Source: Flavobacteriales bacterium (GTDB taxonomy: Bacteria > Bacteroidota > Bacteroidia > Flavobacteriales_F > PHOS-HE28). Taken from it: DNA of 64,000 nt. Positions within the stretch are counted from its first letter, which is position 1, and every line of letters starts with the position of its first letter. The position numbers were made by a program, and so were the translations under genes. Below, one piece after another: positions 28,222 through 37,508 of the stretch. The notes under the pieces were generated by a model, which worked only from the letters and a program-made list of their open reading frames with translations, was not told where the DNA came from and searched no databases. The stretch lies in assembly GCA_016704485.1 (NCBI GenBank), contig JADJAA010000001.1, forward strand, positions 2,552,795 through 2,616,794, written 5' to 3'.

Positions 28222-30609
28222 TCAAAAGCCACCATCATCAGCAAGCAGTGTTACATGCGACATTCCAGCAGTGGTGGGCATTTGCTCACCTGCTACCCGG
28301 TATTGGCACACATACACACCCGTCGGTGCTTGTTGTCCATCGGCCAAACGACCATCCCATTGTGCACTTGTGCCGCTAGCTTCGAAAACGATGGAACCCC
28401 AGCGATCGAAGATGACGAACTCCAATAAGGACATATCGTGTCCAACAGGTCCGAAACTATCGTTAATGCCATCGCCATTTGGGGTGAATGCGTTCGGGAA
28501 GTAGACGTGAGCCATTGGCTTAAAGTGAACGGTGTCCGTGGCTATGCATCCGATCGACGTAGTGATCGTGAGTTCCACGATGTGGTTTTCGAGATCCATA
28601 TAGCTGTGTGTTGGAGCATTACTTGTTGACCATGCGCCATCGCCAAAGTCCCAATCGTAGGTGGCAACCAGCGGTGAACTGCTAGCCGTGAAGGACCATT
28701 CATCCGCACCTACATTGATGGCGTAGATATCCGTAACAGGCCGCTCGATCTGCACCAGCATGGAAGCACTGGCCTCGTATCCGCACTGGTCGGTCACTTC
28801 CACTGTATACTGTGTAGCATCATTGGGCGAAACGGTGATGTTACCGTTGTTGGTCTGTAGGTCTGCCCATAGGAAGGTATGTACACCGGAACCACCTGTA
28901 ACTAAGGCAGATAGCTCCGTTGATGCATCCGCGCAGATCGTACCTGCACCTGAGATCGAGACCACCATTGGGGCATGAACCGGCACCAAGGTGTTGATTG
29001 TTGCTTGGCCGATGCTACCGCAAACATCCGTGGCCGTAACAGTATAGGACATGTCCGATGTGACCAACACTGTGAAGAGGCTGTCGGTTGAAAGTGCGTT
29101 GCCTTGTGCATCGGACCAACTGTACGCGTAAGGGGGAAGACCGCCGGTGACCTGTTCCACAGCGATCGTGGTGGCATCACCTCCGCAGAAAACGGTGGTA
29201 TCCGCACTGGTCACCAATGCGAGTGGGGCATATTGCACCATGCTCACCAAGAAGGAATCCACCACCGTAAGACCGCATTGGTCCGTAGCCGAGAATACAT
29301 GGTACTGTGGTGTTGTCGTGACGATCGGCACTACGCCTTGCTGCGTACCCACCAAACTGTCGTTCACTGTCCACTGGTAAGAATATGTACCTGGGCCCAT
29401 GCCCGAAAGAGTAGGTACCACAGTTCCGGAGAAGTTGCAAGGAAGTGTAATGTCTTGGGGCATAGCCACCACCATTGGCTGAGGAGTAATGAGGATTGAG
29501 TCCGTTGCGGTTGCACCACAGGCATCGGTCAGGTGCAGTGTGTAGGTATGTGCGCTATCGGCAACCACAGTGAGCATGTTCGCAGCTGAAATGATGTTCC
29601 CACCGGTCTCCCAAGCGTAAGTGTATGGTGCCACACCGGGTGTTTGAATGAACGGCATGAGGTTGTTGCTCCCCAAGCATGCTGTGTTCGGGCTGGCTGC
29701 ATTGATGTTCACAACAGGTGCCGGGCTGGCGAAGGTGCCACCTTGCAGAAAGATGGCTGAGTCATAGATGGAATCTCCGGCATCACCAATGGCGATCTTG
29801 ATCCGGTACTGCTGGCCGCACTGCACCTGCGCTGAGGCTGTCAGTACCACAGTGCTCCCATTGTACCGCATTACGGTGTTGTCGGGGTTGTTGTCATTGC
29901 CATTGCCCACATAGTACACGCTATTGGCCTGCCAATTGGGGTCGATATTCGCGCAGTTTGCAATTGCTGCCTGTGAAGCGGGATCGGTTCCTATCTGCCC
30001 ATTGTTCACGGAATTGATCGTTACCGGAACATTGGTCCCTGGTAATACGGCCAAGTTGCGTGCGTTGTTGGAGAATGGCCCAGTGATGCCTGGCCCACTG
30101 AGAAAGAAACCGAACGCATCATTGAAGGCGCCGCACACAAACCCCGGGTATTCCTCTGATGCAAATACGAATCGGAAGCTGATCGTGTTTCCCGTAGGCA
30201 CGAAGGAGAAGTCGAGTATGGCAGCATCCCTTATAGCGGTCCCACCGGTCAATATCATAAGGTCGGGGTCATTGTTTATACCACCCACGGCTGGATCGTT
30301 CCCTTGAAGGTTCGCCCCGGCTATGTCGGCATTGTTCGGTCCAACTGCTCTTGTCGCAATGCCAGTAGACAGAATAACACCTTGTGTTATGCCCACATTC
30401 GAATTCGAGCTATTGAAGGATGCGAACTGCGGGTCCACTATGTTCGGCGCATTACCGCTGAAAGTAATGTTCGATGCCAATATGCCGTTCCCAAGCAAGA
30501 CGTTCTGAACCAACTGCAAAGGTGTTTGCGATGGATCTACCGTAAGCTGGGCGTTCACTGTGAAAGACAGTAAGCAGGCGAGGATCAAAAGGTGGGTTTG
30601 AGTTTTCAT
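28222..30609 (-). CDS. Choice-of-anchor L protein with gliding-motility type C-terminus
   Basis: This 795-residue secreted protein starts at ATG 30609 (MKTQTHLLILACLLSFTVNAQ). A choice-of-anchor L domain follows (LQLVQNVLLGNGI, then FASEEYPGFVCGAFNDAFGF). Several immunoglobulin/PKD-like repeats with paired cysteines occupy about residues 290-690, including one classical PKD unit (YDWDFGDGAWS). The C-terminus is the CHU_C/gliding-motility type B domain (VYFPNAFTPNGDGINDSFGP), a T9SS signal. An in-frame start at 30768 would add 53 residues with no signal peptide and is rejected. It is probably a cell-surface adhesin. Confidence 0.9.
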   Translation of the reverse strand: MKTQTHLLILACLLSFTVNAQLTVDPSQTPLQLVQNVLLGNGILASNITFSGNAPNIVDPQFASFNSSNSNVGITQGVILSTGIATRAVGPNNADIAGANLQGNDPAVGGINNDPDLMILTGGTAIRDAAILDFSFVPTGNTISFRFVFASEEYPGFVCGAFNDAFGFFLSGPGITGPFSNNARNLAVLPGTNVPVTINSVNNGQIGTDPASQAAIANCANIDPNWQANSVYYVGNGNDNNPDNTVMRYNGSTVVLTASAQVQCGQQYRIKIAIGDAGDSIYDSAIFLQGGTFASPAPVVNINAASPNTACLGSNNLMPFIQTPGVAPYTYAWETGGNIISAANMLTVVADSAHTYTLHLTDACGATATDSILITPQPMVVAMPQDITLPCNFSGTVVPTLSGMGPGTYSYQWTVNDSLVGTQQGVVPIVTTTPQYHVFSATDQCGLTVVDSFLVSMVQYAPLALVTSADTTVFCGGDATTIAVEQVTGGLPPYAYSWSDAQGNALSTDSLFTVLVTSDMSYTVTATDVCGSIGQATINTLVPVHAPMVVSISGAGTICADASTELSALVTGGSGVHTFLWADLQTNNGNITVSPNDATQYTVEVTDQCGYEASASMLVQIERPVTDIYAINVGADEWSFTASSSPLVATYDWDFGDGAWSTSNAPTHSYMDLENHIVELTITTSIGCIATDTVHFKPMAHVYFPNAFTPNGDGINDSFGPVGHDMSLLEFVIFDRWGSIVFEASGTSAQWDGRLADGQQAPTGVYVCQYRVAGEQMPTTAGMSHVTLLADDGGF

Positions 30610-31281
30610 GTTCGTTTTTGTTGGGTCAAAGAGACTGCCTCGGCTAAGTGATCCAATACCGGAATGCGCAATTGGCGGGTAGGTGGACACAAGTGGGAAT
30701 GTCCATGGACCGGGCGCATCCGGTAAGGTCTCAGTCAGTTCCAAGACCTGTTCGATCATTTGGAGCATGCGAAAGTGTGCGTGTCGTGGTTATTAGTTCC
30801 TTGGCTCGGCGGAATGGTGGTTCCTACCTCGGCCATCACTACAAATGGAACACTTCGCCACCCGCTGCACAATACCGGAAAACCGTGAGTTCTAATGGCC
30901 AATGCCCTTGCTCAATGCAATGTCATTGGCGCACTATGCAAGACTTGTCAGCTCCTATGCCAGATGGTCTTGAACTGTCTTCAGCTCGATGCCGGAGAGG
31001 CCAACCGCATCCCTCGAGAACACGTCCCGTAGTGTCGGCCAGACATCCAAAGTCTTTATCGCTCACATCTTGAGCTTCGCGATCGGTGCCCTACCAGTTT
31101 ATTTCAGCGCATCATGATCGTTTTCATCGAACGGTATGAGTTTGTCTGCACGGGGTCCTGATCAGTACTTGTGTACCTCCTAAGTTGATAAAGTGGCTTA
31201 ACGTGGCCGCCGTAACCCGCACAACCCGTATCCTTGCAGTTCGTTGATCCGTGGATTAGCGAAGGAATTGATAGAAGCAGC
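30610..31281. other. Gene-free stretch, 672 bp, with upstream motif
   Basis: No gene is seen. It separates two divergent genes and should hold both promoters. It contains the motif copy at 30841-30888, a third occurrence of the 11-base core caataccggaa at 30654-30664, and TATCCTTG (31229-31236) ahead of the methyltransferase. Confidence 0.5.
30841..30888 (-). promoter_or_regulatory. Two-part upstream motif, copy B
   Basis: This has the same 10-bp block (30841-30850), 16-base spacer and 22-bp block (30867-30888) as copy A. It lies 232 bp upstream of the choice-of-anchor L gene start, in the same orientation relative to that gene as copy A has to the hydrolase gene. Confidence 0.55.
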
Positions 31282-32358
31282 ATGCACAAAGAGTTCGAAG
31301 AAGATACCGCTACCATGGACGAGGCCAAAGAGGCCGCTGAACGATTGTCCTTTTATCCCATGATGTTCCAGGCTGCCATGGCCATGAATCGTTTGGGCGT
31401 ATTGAAACATGTTGCCGATGCCAGGAAGGAAGGTGTGTCTTCTGAAGCGATCAGTAAAGCGTGTGGCATTTCGCAATATGGCGTTGAAACATTACTCGAA
31501 GCTGGTCTTAGCTTGGGTTTGGTGAAGTTGGTAAAGCCATATACCTATCGCTTGGCGAAAATGGGTGCGTTCTGGCTGAAGGATAAACAGACCATAGCGA
31601 ATGCGGATTTTATCCATGACGTATGCTATAAAGGCACGTTCCATCTGGATGAAGCGATCAAGACCGAAGGACCTTCGGGTCTGAAAGAACTTGGTGATTG
31701 GCCCAATATCTACCACGGTTTATCGCAGCTTCCTGCGCAAGCAAAGGAGAGTTGGTTCAAGTTCGATCACCTTTATTCTGACCAAGCTTTTCCCTATGCG
31801 TTGGATGTGGTTTTCGATAGAAAACCAAAGACCATGTTGGACATTGGTGGCAATACCGGAAAATGGTCCCTGAAGTGCGTGAAGCACGATCCCGATGTAC
31901 ACATAACCATCGTCGACCTGCCAGGCCAGTGCGCCATGGCCCGAGAACGTATCGAAGAAGCCGGAATGACTGCTCGGATCAGTACCCACGAACAGAATGT
32001 GCTGGAACCGAACTACACGTTGCCAAAAGGTGTTGACGCGGTGTGGATGAGCCAATTCCTGGATTGCTTCAGCCCGGAGCAGATCGTTCACATTCTCTCC
32101 CACGGAAAAGAAGCGCTCTCACCAGATGGTCGGTTGTACATCCAAGAAACGTTCTGGGACCAACAGGATAATGCTACTGCTACGTATTGCTTGCATGGAA
32201 CTTCGCTCTACTTCACGGCGTTGGCCAATGGCAACAGCAAGATGTATGATTCCAATCGAATGAAACAATACGTAGAGGAGGCCGGTCTTGTTGTCGAAGA
32301 AGTGGTCAATAAGGTCGGGTATTTCCACTCGATCATGGTCTGCAAACTTCCCGGATAG
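31282..32358 (+). CDS. SAM-dependent O-methyltransferase, winged-helix dimer type
   Basis: This 358-residue protein starts at ATG 31282 (MHKEFEEDTATMDEAKEA); ATG 31315 is an alternative. The N-terminal 100 residues form a winged-helix-like dimerisation region (SEAISKACGISQYGVETLLEAG). The methyltransferase domain has motif I MLDIGGNTGKWS, then the acidic residue IVDLPGQ at the end of strand 2, and MSQFLDCFSPEQ. The family includes O- and N-methyltransferases of small molecules; the substrate is unknown. A 14-bp gap to the next gene suggests co-expression with the two glycosyltransferase genes. Confidence 0.86.
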   Translation: MHKEFEEDTATMDEAKEAAERLSFYPMMFQAAMAMNRLGVLKHVADARKEGVSSEAISKACGISQYGVETLLEAGLSLGLVKLVKPYTYRLAKMGAFWLKDKQTIANADFIHDVCYKGTFHLDEAIKTEGPSGLKELGDWPNIYHGLSQLPAQAKESWFKFDHLYSDQAFPYALDVVFDRKPKTMLDIGGNTGKWSLKCVKHDPDVHITIVDLPGQCAMARERIEEAGMTARISTHEQNVLEPNYTLPKGVDAVWMSQFLDCFSPEQIVHILSHGKEALSPDGRLYIQETFWDQQDNATATYCLHGTSLYFTALANGNSKMYDSNRMKQYVEEAGLVVEEVVNKVGYFHSIMVCKLPG

Positions 32359-32360
32359 CC

Positions 32361-32368
32361 CATCTTTG
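32361..32368 (+). promoter_or_regulatory. Near-consensus -7 element CATCTTTG
   Basis: One mismatch from TAnnTTTG, ending four bases before the ATG at 32373. By the SRP RNA spacing it would start transcription at the A of the start codon. Confidence 0.4.
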
Positions 32369-32372
32369 TGGT

Positions 32373-33329
32373 ATGGACCTTACCGTCATCGTCCCGCTAC
32401 TGAACGAGCACGAATCGTTGCCGATACTTGCCGAACGCTTGCATGGTGTGATCGGTGCAATGGGGCTGCAGTACGAAGTGATCTTCGTGGATGATGGTAG
32501 TCGAGATGGGTCATGGGAAGTGATCCAAGGTCTTGCGAAAGCCGATCCACGTGTAAAGGGTATTCGTTTTGGACATAACTATGGTAAAAGTCCGGCGCTG
32601 AATGAGGGTTTCCGTGCAGCTAAGGGCAATGTGGTCATTACGATGGATGCCGATCTGCAGGACGATCCGGACGAGATCCCGGAGCTTTATCGCATGATCG
32701 TTGAGGACAACTTTGATCTCGTAAGTGGTTGGAAAAAGAAACGCTTCGACCCATTGACCAAGACCATCCCCACCAAATTCTTCAACTGGACCACACGCCG
32801 TGTGAGCGGTGTAATGTTGCACGATTTCAATTGCGGTTTGAAGGCTTACAAGAACGAAGTGGTGAAGAGCATCGAAGTGTTCGGTGAAATGCACCGTTAC
32901 ATCCCGTTCATTGCGAAAAAAGAAGGATTCCACAAGATCGGCGAGAAAGTGGTGAAACACCATCCACGCAAATACGGAAAGACCAAGTTCGGTTTCGATC
33001 GGTTCATCAATGGATTCTTGGATCTGCTCACGATCACCTTCGTATTCCGTTTTGGTAGTAAACCGATGCACTTTTTCGGTTCACTGGGCTCCTTGATGTT
33101 CGTTCTCGGTTTCGCAGCTACAACATGGGTCGTGGGCGAGAAGTTGTGGTTCAGTTACATGCTGCACACGCATGCACCGCGCGTTGCGGATAGCGGCTTG
33201 TTCTTTGTCGCTCTCACTGCCATGATCATTGGCGTGCAGCTCTTTACCATGGGCTTCGTTGCAGAATTGGTGCGGCGATATAGCCCGGAGCGCAATGTCT
33301 ATAAGGTGAAGGAGCGCTTAGGCCTTTAG
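32373..33329 (+). CDS. GT2 polyprenyl-phosphate glycosyltransferase (DPM1/GtrB-like)
   Basis: This 318-residue protein has a GT2 domain with VIVPLLNEHESLP at the N-terminus, FVDDGSRDGS near 40 and the metal site MDADLQDDPDEIPE near 95. Two C-terminal membrane helices (about 230-255 and 265-295) match the GtrB/DPM1 group, which moves a sugar from a nucleotide to polyprenyl phosphate on the cytoplasmic face. The lipid-linked sugar would be used by a GT-C enzyme such as the next gene product. Spacing to neighbours is 14 and 48 bp. Confidence 0.92.
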   Translation: MDLTVIVPLLNEHESLPILAERLHGVIGAMGLQYEVIFVDDGSRDGSWEVIQGLAKADPRVKGIRFGHNYGKSPALNEGFRAAKGNVVITMDADLQDDPDEIPELYRMIVEDNFDLVSGWKKKRFDPLTKTIPTKFFNWTTRRVSGVMLHDFNCGLKAYKNEVVKSIEVFGEMHRYIPFIAKKEGFHKIGEKVVKHHPRKYGKTKFGFDRFINGFLDLLTITFVFRFGSKPMHFFGSLGSLMFVLGFAATTWVVGEKLWFSYMLHTHAPRVADSGLFFVALTAMIIGVQLFTMGFVAELVRRYSPERNVYKVKERLGL

Positions 33330-33377
33330 CTATACTGGTCGGTGCCATCCGGCGAACAGTTCCCATCTTTACCGCTG

Positions 33378-34781
33378 ATGTCGTCCCGCACATTTCAATG
33401 GCTTTTGCTGCTCTTGCTTCTGCTGGCACTCTCCCGGCATGTGTGGTTGGCTACGTATGTTCATCCCTATGCGGATGACCTTAGTTACGCTACCGTGGGC
33501 ATGCGCTCCGGCCTTATGGAACGGTTGGTGTTGGAATACAACCACTGGAACGGGCGCTATTTCAGCAATATCCTCGTACTGCGCAGCCCCATGGTATTGG
33601 GTTTTGAACGCGGATTGTTCTGGTATCGTTTGGTGCCGCTTGCCTTGATGTTGCTTACATGGCTCGGTGCGTATCGGTTGATCAGGGCGCTGTTCCGTGG
33701 ACTGCTCACCAATGCAAATGCGCGTATTGCTGGGTTGATCTTCTTGTTGGTCTACCTCAATGCTATGCCCGATGCCAGCGAAGGGTTCTATTGGTATACC
33801 GGCGCGGTCAGCTATCAGTTCCCTAGCGCGTTGATCTTGATCCTCGCAGCGCATTGGGTCAACTACTTGCAAGAACCAAGTAAGCCTATGCCACTTATAC
33901 GCTCACTGTTCATGGGGTTGCTTGTAGTCGTGATCGCGGGTTGTAGCGAATTGCATATGGCGGTGCTTACGGCCGGACATGCAGTGTTGTTATTGGTCCA
34001 GAGACTGCGCACTGGCCAATGGAACAAAACGGTGGTGCTGTTCTTCTTGCTTTCAGTGATCTGTGCGTTAGTTGTTGCACTTGCACCCGGAAATGCAGTG
34101 CGCGGCGATAATTTCCCAATGAAACATGATCTGGTACACACAGGTCTTTGGAGTACGCTGCAATCCGGTAGGTTCATTGCGATCTGGGTTCTTACGACCG
34201 TGTTGTTGCCATTCTCAGTCTTGTTCATTGGCTGGTTGCGCAGTGCTGCTGTTGGAGCCTCTTGGTTCGCAATGAACAAATGGTTGGCAGCGGCCTTGCC
34301 AGTATCGGCGGTTCTTTTGGCGATGGTACTTCCATATTGGTCAACAGGGTTATTGGGTCAATATCGTACGGTGAATACGGCTTTGCTGCTCTTCATACCG
34401 CTGTGGTTCGTTGCACTTGCGGTGTGGGATGCACAGGTTTTCAGGAAGCGATGGCCGATCCAGTTGGATCTGCGGGGAACACATTGTGCACTGTTGCTAG
34501 TAACGCTTTTGTTCTTTGTTTGGGGGAGGGATATGAGTGTGAGCTTGGACCTGTTCACCGGTTCAGCAGCGCAGTACGATCATGAAATGCTCGATCGTTC
34601 TGCACGGATCGAGCAAGCGGTTGAGAACGGGAATACTGAGCTGGTGCTACCGCCTGTCACGCAACCACGCAGTTTGGTGATCACACAACCTGGAGCAGAT
34701 CCAGATCAGTGGATGAACAGATCACTAGCTGAATTCTTCGGCAATAAGGATCTGGAACTTCGCGTGAAACCTTCACGGTAG
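33378..34781 (+). CDS. GT-C-like polytopic membrane protein (DUF6056-like)
   Basis: This 467-residue protein starts at ATG 33378 (MSSRTFQWLLLLLLLLALS). A frame from 33342 would place 12 polar residues before the first helix. About eleven hydrophobic helices are visible. The first periplasmic loop has HPYADDLSYA, an acidic pair placed as in GT-C glycosyltransferases, and a short hydrophilic domain forms the C-terminus. It probably transfers a sugar from polyprenyl phosphate made by the preceding GT2 enzyme. The acceptor is unknown. Confidence 0.75.
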   Translation: MSSRTFQWLLLLLLLLALSRHVWLATYVHPYADDLSYATVGMRSGLMERLVLEYNHWNGRYFSNILVLRSPMVLGFERGLFWYRLVPLALMLLTWLGAYRLIRALFRGLLTNANARIAGLIFLLVYLNAMPDASEGFYWYTGAVSYQFPSALILILAAHWVNYLQEPSKPMPLIRSLFMGLLVVVIAGCSELHMAVLTAGHAVLLLVQRLRTGQWNKTVVLFFLLSVICALVVALAPGNAVRGDNFPMKHDLVHTGLWSTLQSGRFIAIWVLTTVLLPFSVLFIGWLRSAAVGASWFAMNKWLAAALPVSAVLLAMVLPYWSTGLLGQYRTVNTALLLFIPLWFVALAVWDAQVFRKRWPIQLDLRGTHCALLLVTLLFFVWGRDMSVSLDLFTGSAAQYDHEMLDRSARIEQAVENGNTELVLPPVTQPRSLVITQPGADPDQWMNRSLAEFFGNKDLELRVKPSR

Positions 34782-34785
34782 TTCA

Positions 34786-34808
34786 TTCGAGTATTTAGTT
34801 CACTCGAA
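34786..34808 (+). terminator. Hairpin between convergent genes
   Basis: The arms ttcgagt and actcgaa flank a nine-base loop, starting 5 bp after the stop of the GT-C-like gene. Only a weak T-rich tail follows. A second small stem (ccgcc-gttt-ggcgg, 34898-34911) lies just past the stop of the opposing gene. Confidence 0.4.
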
Positions 34809-34923
34809 CTGATTCTCCTTTATTGAAGACGCAAATAGAAAGAGTGATACGCGCCTTTCATTCACGTTCATCCACGTTAAGTAACGGTTGATCATCACCG
34901 CCGTTTGGCGGGCGCACGGAACG

Positions 34924-36597
34924 TCACGGTAGATCCACCACCTCAGGAAGTGGAGGTGCAGCAGGGGCGCCAATGAAGATCTCCTTCGCCAATCGTTCAT
35001 CCTGCCCATAGATATCATTTCGGAAATTCAATCCACTTTCTACACCGACCCAAGCCGTGAAATAACCGATCGTTACCGGTCTTCGATCTTTCAAAACAAC
35101 GTATTGCTCCTTGCCACTGTGCATGGCTTTATCGATCTTTTGAGATGTCCATGTCGTATCGTTGCGCAAGAGGTATTCAGCCAATTCTTTCGGCTTGCTC
35201 AGTCGAATGCAACCATGACTGAATGCACGTTGCTCGCGCGCAAATCCACCTTTGCTCGGTGTATCATGAAAGTAGATGCTGTAGCTATTCGGAAACAGGA
35301 ACTTCACTAACCCCAACGCATTTCTTGCACCCGGTTTTTGACGGATGATCGGATTCGCATCGGAACCACCGATCCGTTCCATTCCTTTTTTCTTCAAGTA
35401 GTTCGGATCCTTGGCCATCGCCGGTAGGATCTCGCCTTGCACAATGCTCTTCGGCACGCCCCAGTACGGACTGAAAACGATCGTGCTCAACGTATCACTG
35501 AAGATCACGGTGCGCGTTGCGGTATTACCGACGACCACATCCATGTTCCAGGCCTCTTCGCCGTTCTCGAAAATGTGCATGCGGAATTCCGGGATATTCA
35601 CAAGGATCTGGTTCGGGGCATAGTTGCGTGGTACCCAACGCAACCGCTCCATGTTCACCAGCAAACTCCGTAATCTATCGCGAGGTGGCACATTGATCGC
35701 TGCCATGAATCCGTTTCCAATTATACCATCCGGGTGCAATCCGTGCCGTGATTGGAAACGCTGTACCGCGCGGACCAACGTACTATCGTAGTGTGGATCG
35801 CTCAATGAAACTGTGTCCTTCCCGTACATGAAATCACCTAACAAGGTCAAGCGTTGCCGAATATCACCAACTAATTGAGCCGAATCCAACGGTTCGATCT
35901 TTTTGCGTTCACCCAATGAAAGTTCCGGCCACGACCCTAGGCTATCCAGTGAGTGATATTTCTTCAGCTGCGCTTTAAGTAGCGCATATTGCGGATGCAA
36001 GGGCTCGATAGGCGATAGGTCCATATGGCCCGCCGCCATGGAATCCAAGAGCTGTGCATAGTCCTTTTTGCTCCGTGGTATGAACCAGTCCAATTCACGT
36101 AGATCCTTGCCCACGGTTCCACCGTATTGCTTATCCGCAAAGCGGAAGAACTGTGCCGTTAGCGATAGCTCAAGGTCCAACTGGCAGGTGTCGCACATTA
36201 CTGTAGGTTTTCCGTCTACCTGTGTGCTACTTATCAGCATTTGGATGCGGTTTCGGAGCTCATCCACACCTTTGTATGCGCCATCTGCCGTTGTTACTAA
36301 GGAAAGGAATCCAGCTGCACTATGGGAAAGTGAGTCGTTCGCGAACCAAGCAAATTGAAAGTTCCGTCGCGCATAGAAGTCATTGATCCCAGCTGAATCG
36401 ATCCTGCTCTCAGGATGAGCTGTGAGATAAACTTCGATATTGTCCGGAGCCAGTGTGCGGATACTATAGGCCTGCGGAGTTTCAAATACTTCCGTGATCT
36501 CCTGTGTTACCTCTACTAGCGTAGGCTTGGGTTCGGGTTGCTGGCACGCGAACAAGGTCAACGACAAAAATGCAGCAACGGCGTACGGTCGGATCAT
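34924..36597 (-). CDS. L,D-transpeptidase lipoprotein, YcbB/LdtD-like
   Basis: This 557-residue protein starts at ATG 36597 with a lipoprotein signal (LSLTLFAC, Cys 19). A helical scaffold region is followed by a peptidoglycan-binding domain near 250-310 (LVRAVQRFQSRHGLHPDGIIG). The YkuD catalytic domain has HDTPSKGGFAREQRAFSHGCIRL with catalytic Cys and His. The enzyme makes 3-3 cross-links or attaches proteins to peptidoglycan in the periplasm. An ATG at 36717 would overlap the upstream gene and remove the lipobox from the N-terminus. It follows a second transpeptidase-fold gene by 35 bp. Confidence 0.9.
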   Translation of the reverse strand: MIRPYAVAAFLSLTLFACQQPEPKPTLVEVTQEITEVFETPQAYSIRTLAPDNIEVYLTAHPESRIDSAGINDFYARRNFQFAWFANDSLSHSAAGFLSLVTTADGAYKGVDELRNRIQMLISSTQVDGKPTVMCDTCQLDLELSLTAQFFRFADKQYGGTVGKDLRELDWFIPRSKKDYAQLLDSMAAGHMDLSPIEPLHPQYALLKAQLKKYHSLDSLGSWPELSLGERKKIEPLDSAQLVGDIRQRLTLLGDFMYGKDTVSLSDPHYDSTLVRAVQRFQSRHGLHPDGIIGNGFMAAINVPPRDRLRSLLVNMERLRWVPRNYAPNQILVNIPEFRMHIFENGEEAWNMDVVVGNTATRTVIFSDTLSTIVFSPYWGVPKSIVQGEILPAMAKDPNYLKKKGMERIGGSDANPIIRQKPGARNALGLVKFLFPNSYSIYFHDTPSKGGFAREQRAFSHGCIRLSKPKELAEYLLRNDTTWTSQKIDKAMHSGKEQYVVLKDRRPVTIGYFTAWVGVESGLNFRNDIYGQDERLAKEIFIGAPAAPPLPEVVDLP

Positions 36598-36632
36598 GCT
36601 CGGGATGCGGAACGCGGAAATAGACCCTTTTG

Positions 36633-37319
36633 TTATCTCCCGTAGATGAATAGCAATCCACCATCGGCCAATAGATCCAACATCTGCGGCATATGTTCTT
36701 TGCTCACCGTAGGGCAACCCCAGGATCTACCCAAGCGACCATGTTTCGCAATGAAATCAGAACTGACGTAGTCGGCTCCGTGCATGATCACTTCACGTTC
36801 CAATGCCAGATCGTTCAAATTGCGATCTAATCCATGAAGTAGCAGTGCTGCACCGTGTTTTGGGCTTACGATCTCTACACCGACACGATACAATCCTAAG
36901 CTGGTCTGGTGCGATCCGCTAATGTTGCTGAAGTGTTCCGCATACAATTCGCCGGTCCCAGAACCGTGCGCTACCCAAGTACGCATGATCAATTTCTTCT
37001 TCTCCAGATCAATCAGGTACAGCCGTTTATCAGTGCTAGGCTTGGTCATATCCGCAATGGCCATGATCCGATGTTGGGCCTTATGTGCCGCAATACTTTT
37101 GTAGCCTGCGATGAACGCATCACTGGTCATTTGGCCATCCAGACCGATCTCCTCAAATAACTCTTCAGCCGCCAAACTCACAGCATCCAATGCATTGTTG
37201 GGCGATACTGAAGCCGTTACAACAGGCAACGCAACGACAACTGATTCCGCAGGTACGGGCAATGCGCTCGGGCTGAGCCAAGACAAAAAAATGATGAATA
37301 GAACGGGTACGTTTACCAT
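36633..37319 (-). CDS. Murein L,D-transpeptidase catalytic-domain protein (YkuD_2 type)
   Basis: This 228-residue exported protein has an N-terminal hydrophobic signal (VPVLFIIFLSWLSPSALP). The catalytic region reads LLLHGLDRNLNDLA, then HGRLGRSWGCPTVS, giving the H-x-x-S-x-G-C-P-type motif of the YkuD_2 branch. It is short, with no peptidoglycan-binding domain. It probably acts on peptidoglycan stem peptides. Together with the downstream LdtD-like gene it forms a two-gene unit for non-canonical cross-linking or editing. Confidence 0.87.
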   Translation of the reverse strand: MVNVPVLFIIFLSWLSPSALPVPAESVVVALPVVTASVSPNNALDAVSLAAEELFEEIGLDGQMTSDAFIAGYKSIAAHKAQHRIMAIADMTKPSTDKRLYLIDLEKKKLIMRTWVAHGSGTGELYAEHFSNISGSHQTSLGLYRVGVEIVSPKHGAALLLHGLDRNLNDLALEREVIMHGADYVSSDFIAKHGRLGRSWGCPTVSKEHMPQMLDLLADGGLLFIYGR

Positions 37320-37508
37320 TCTTCGGTCAATGCAGGTTTACCGTTCCGGCCAATAGCGAGGTTCCAGTTCGCTGCCCAAGAACGGATCGTGAATCTAACG
37401 ATCTTTTCCGATCGTGAAGTGTATACGACGACGAATTGGTTTAGTTGCCCGATGGATCAGACCAGAAAAGCAACTAAGATCCAGGATCTCCAATTATTGG
37501 AACATTGC

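Noticed and set aside
30654..30664. Third copy of the caataccggaa core
   Set aside because: The 11-base core alone also occurs by chance inside the methyltransferase gene (31851-31861), and the paired 10-bp block is absent, so it is not counted as a motif copy.
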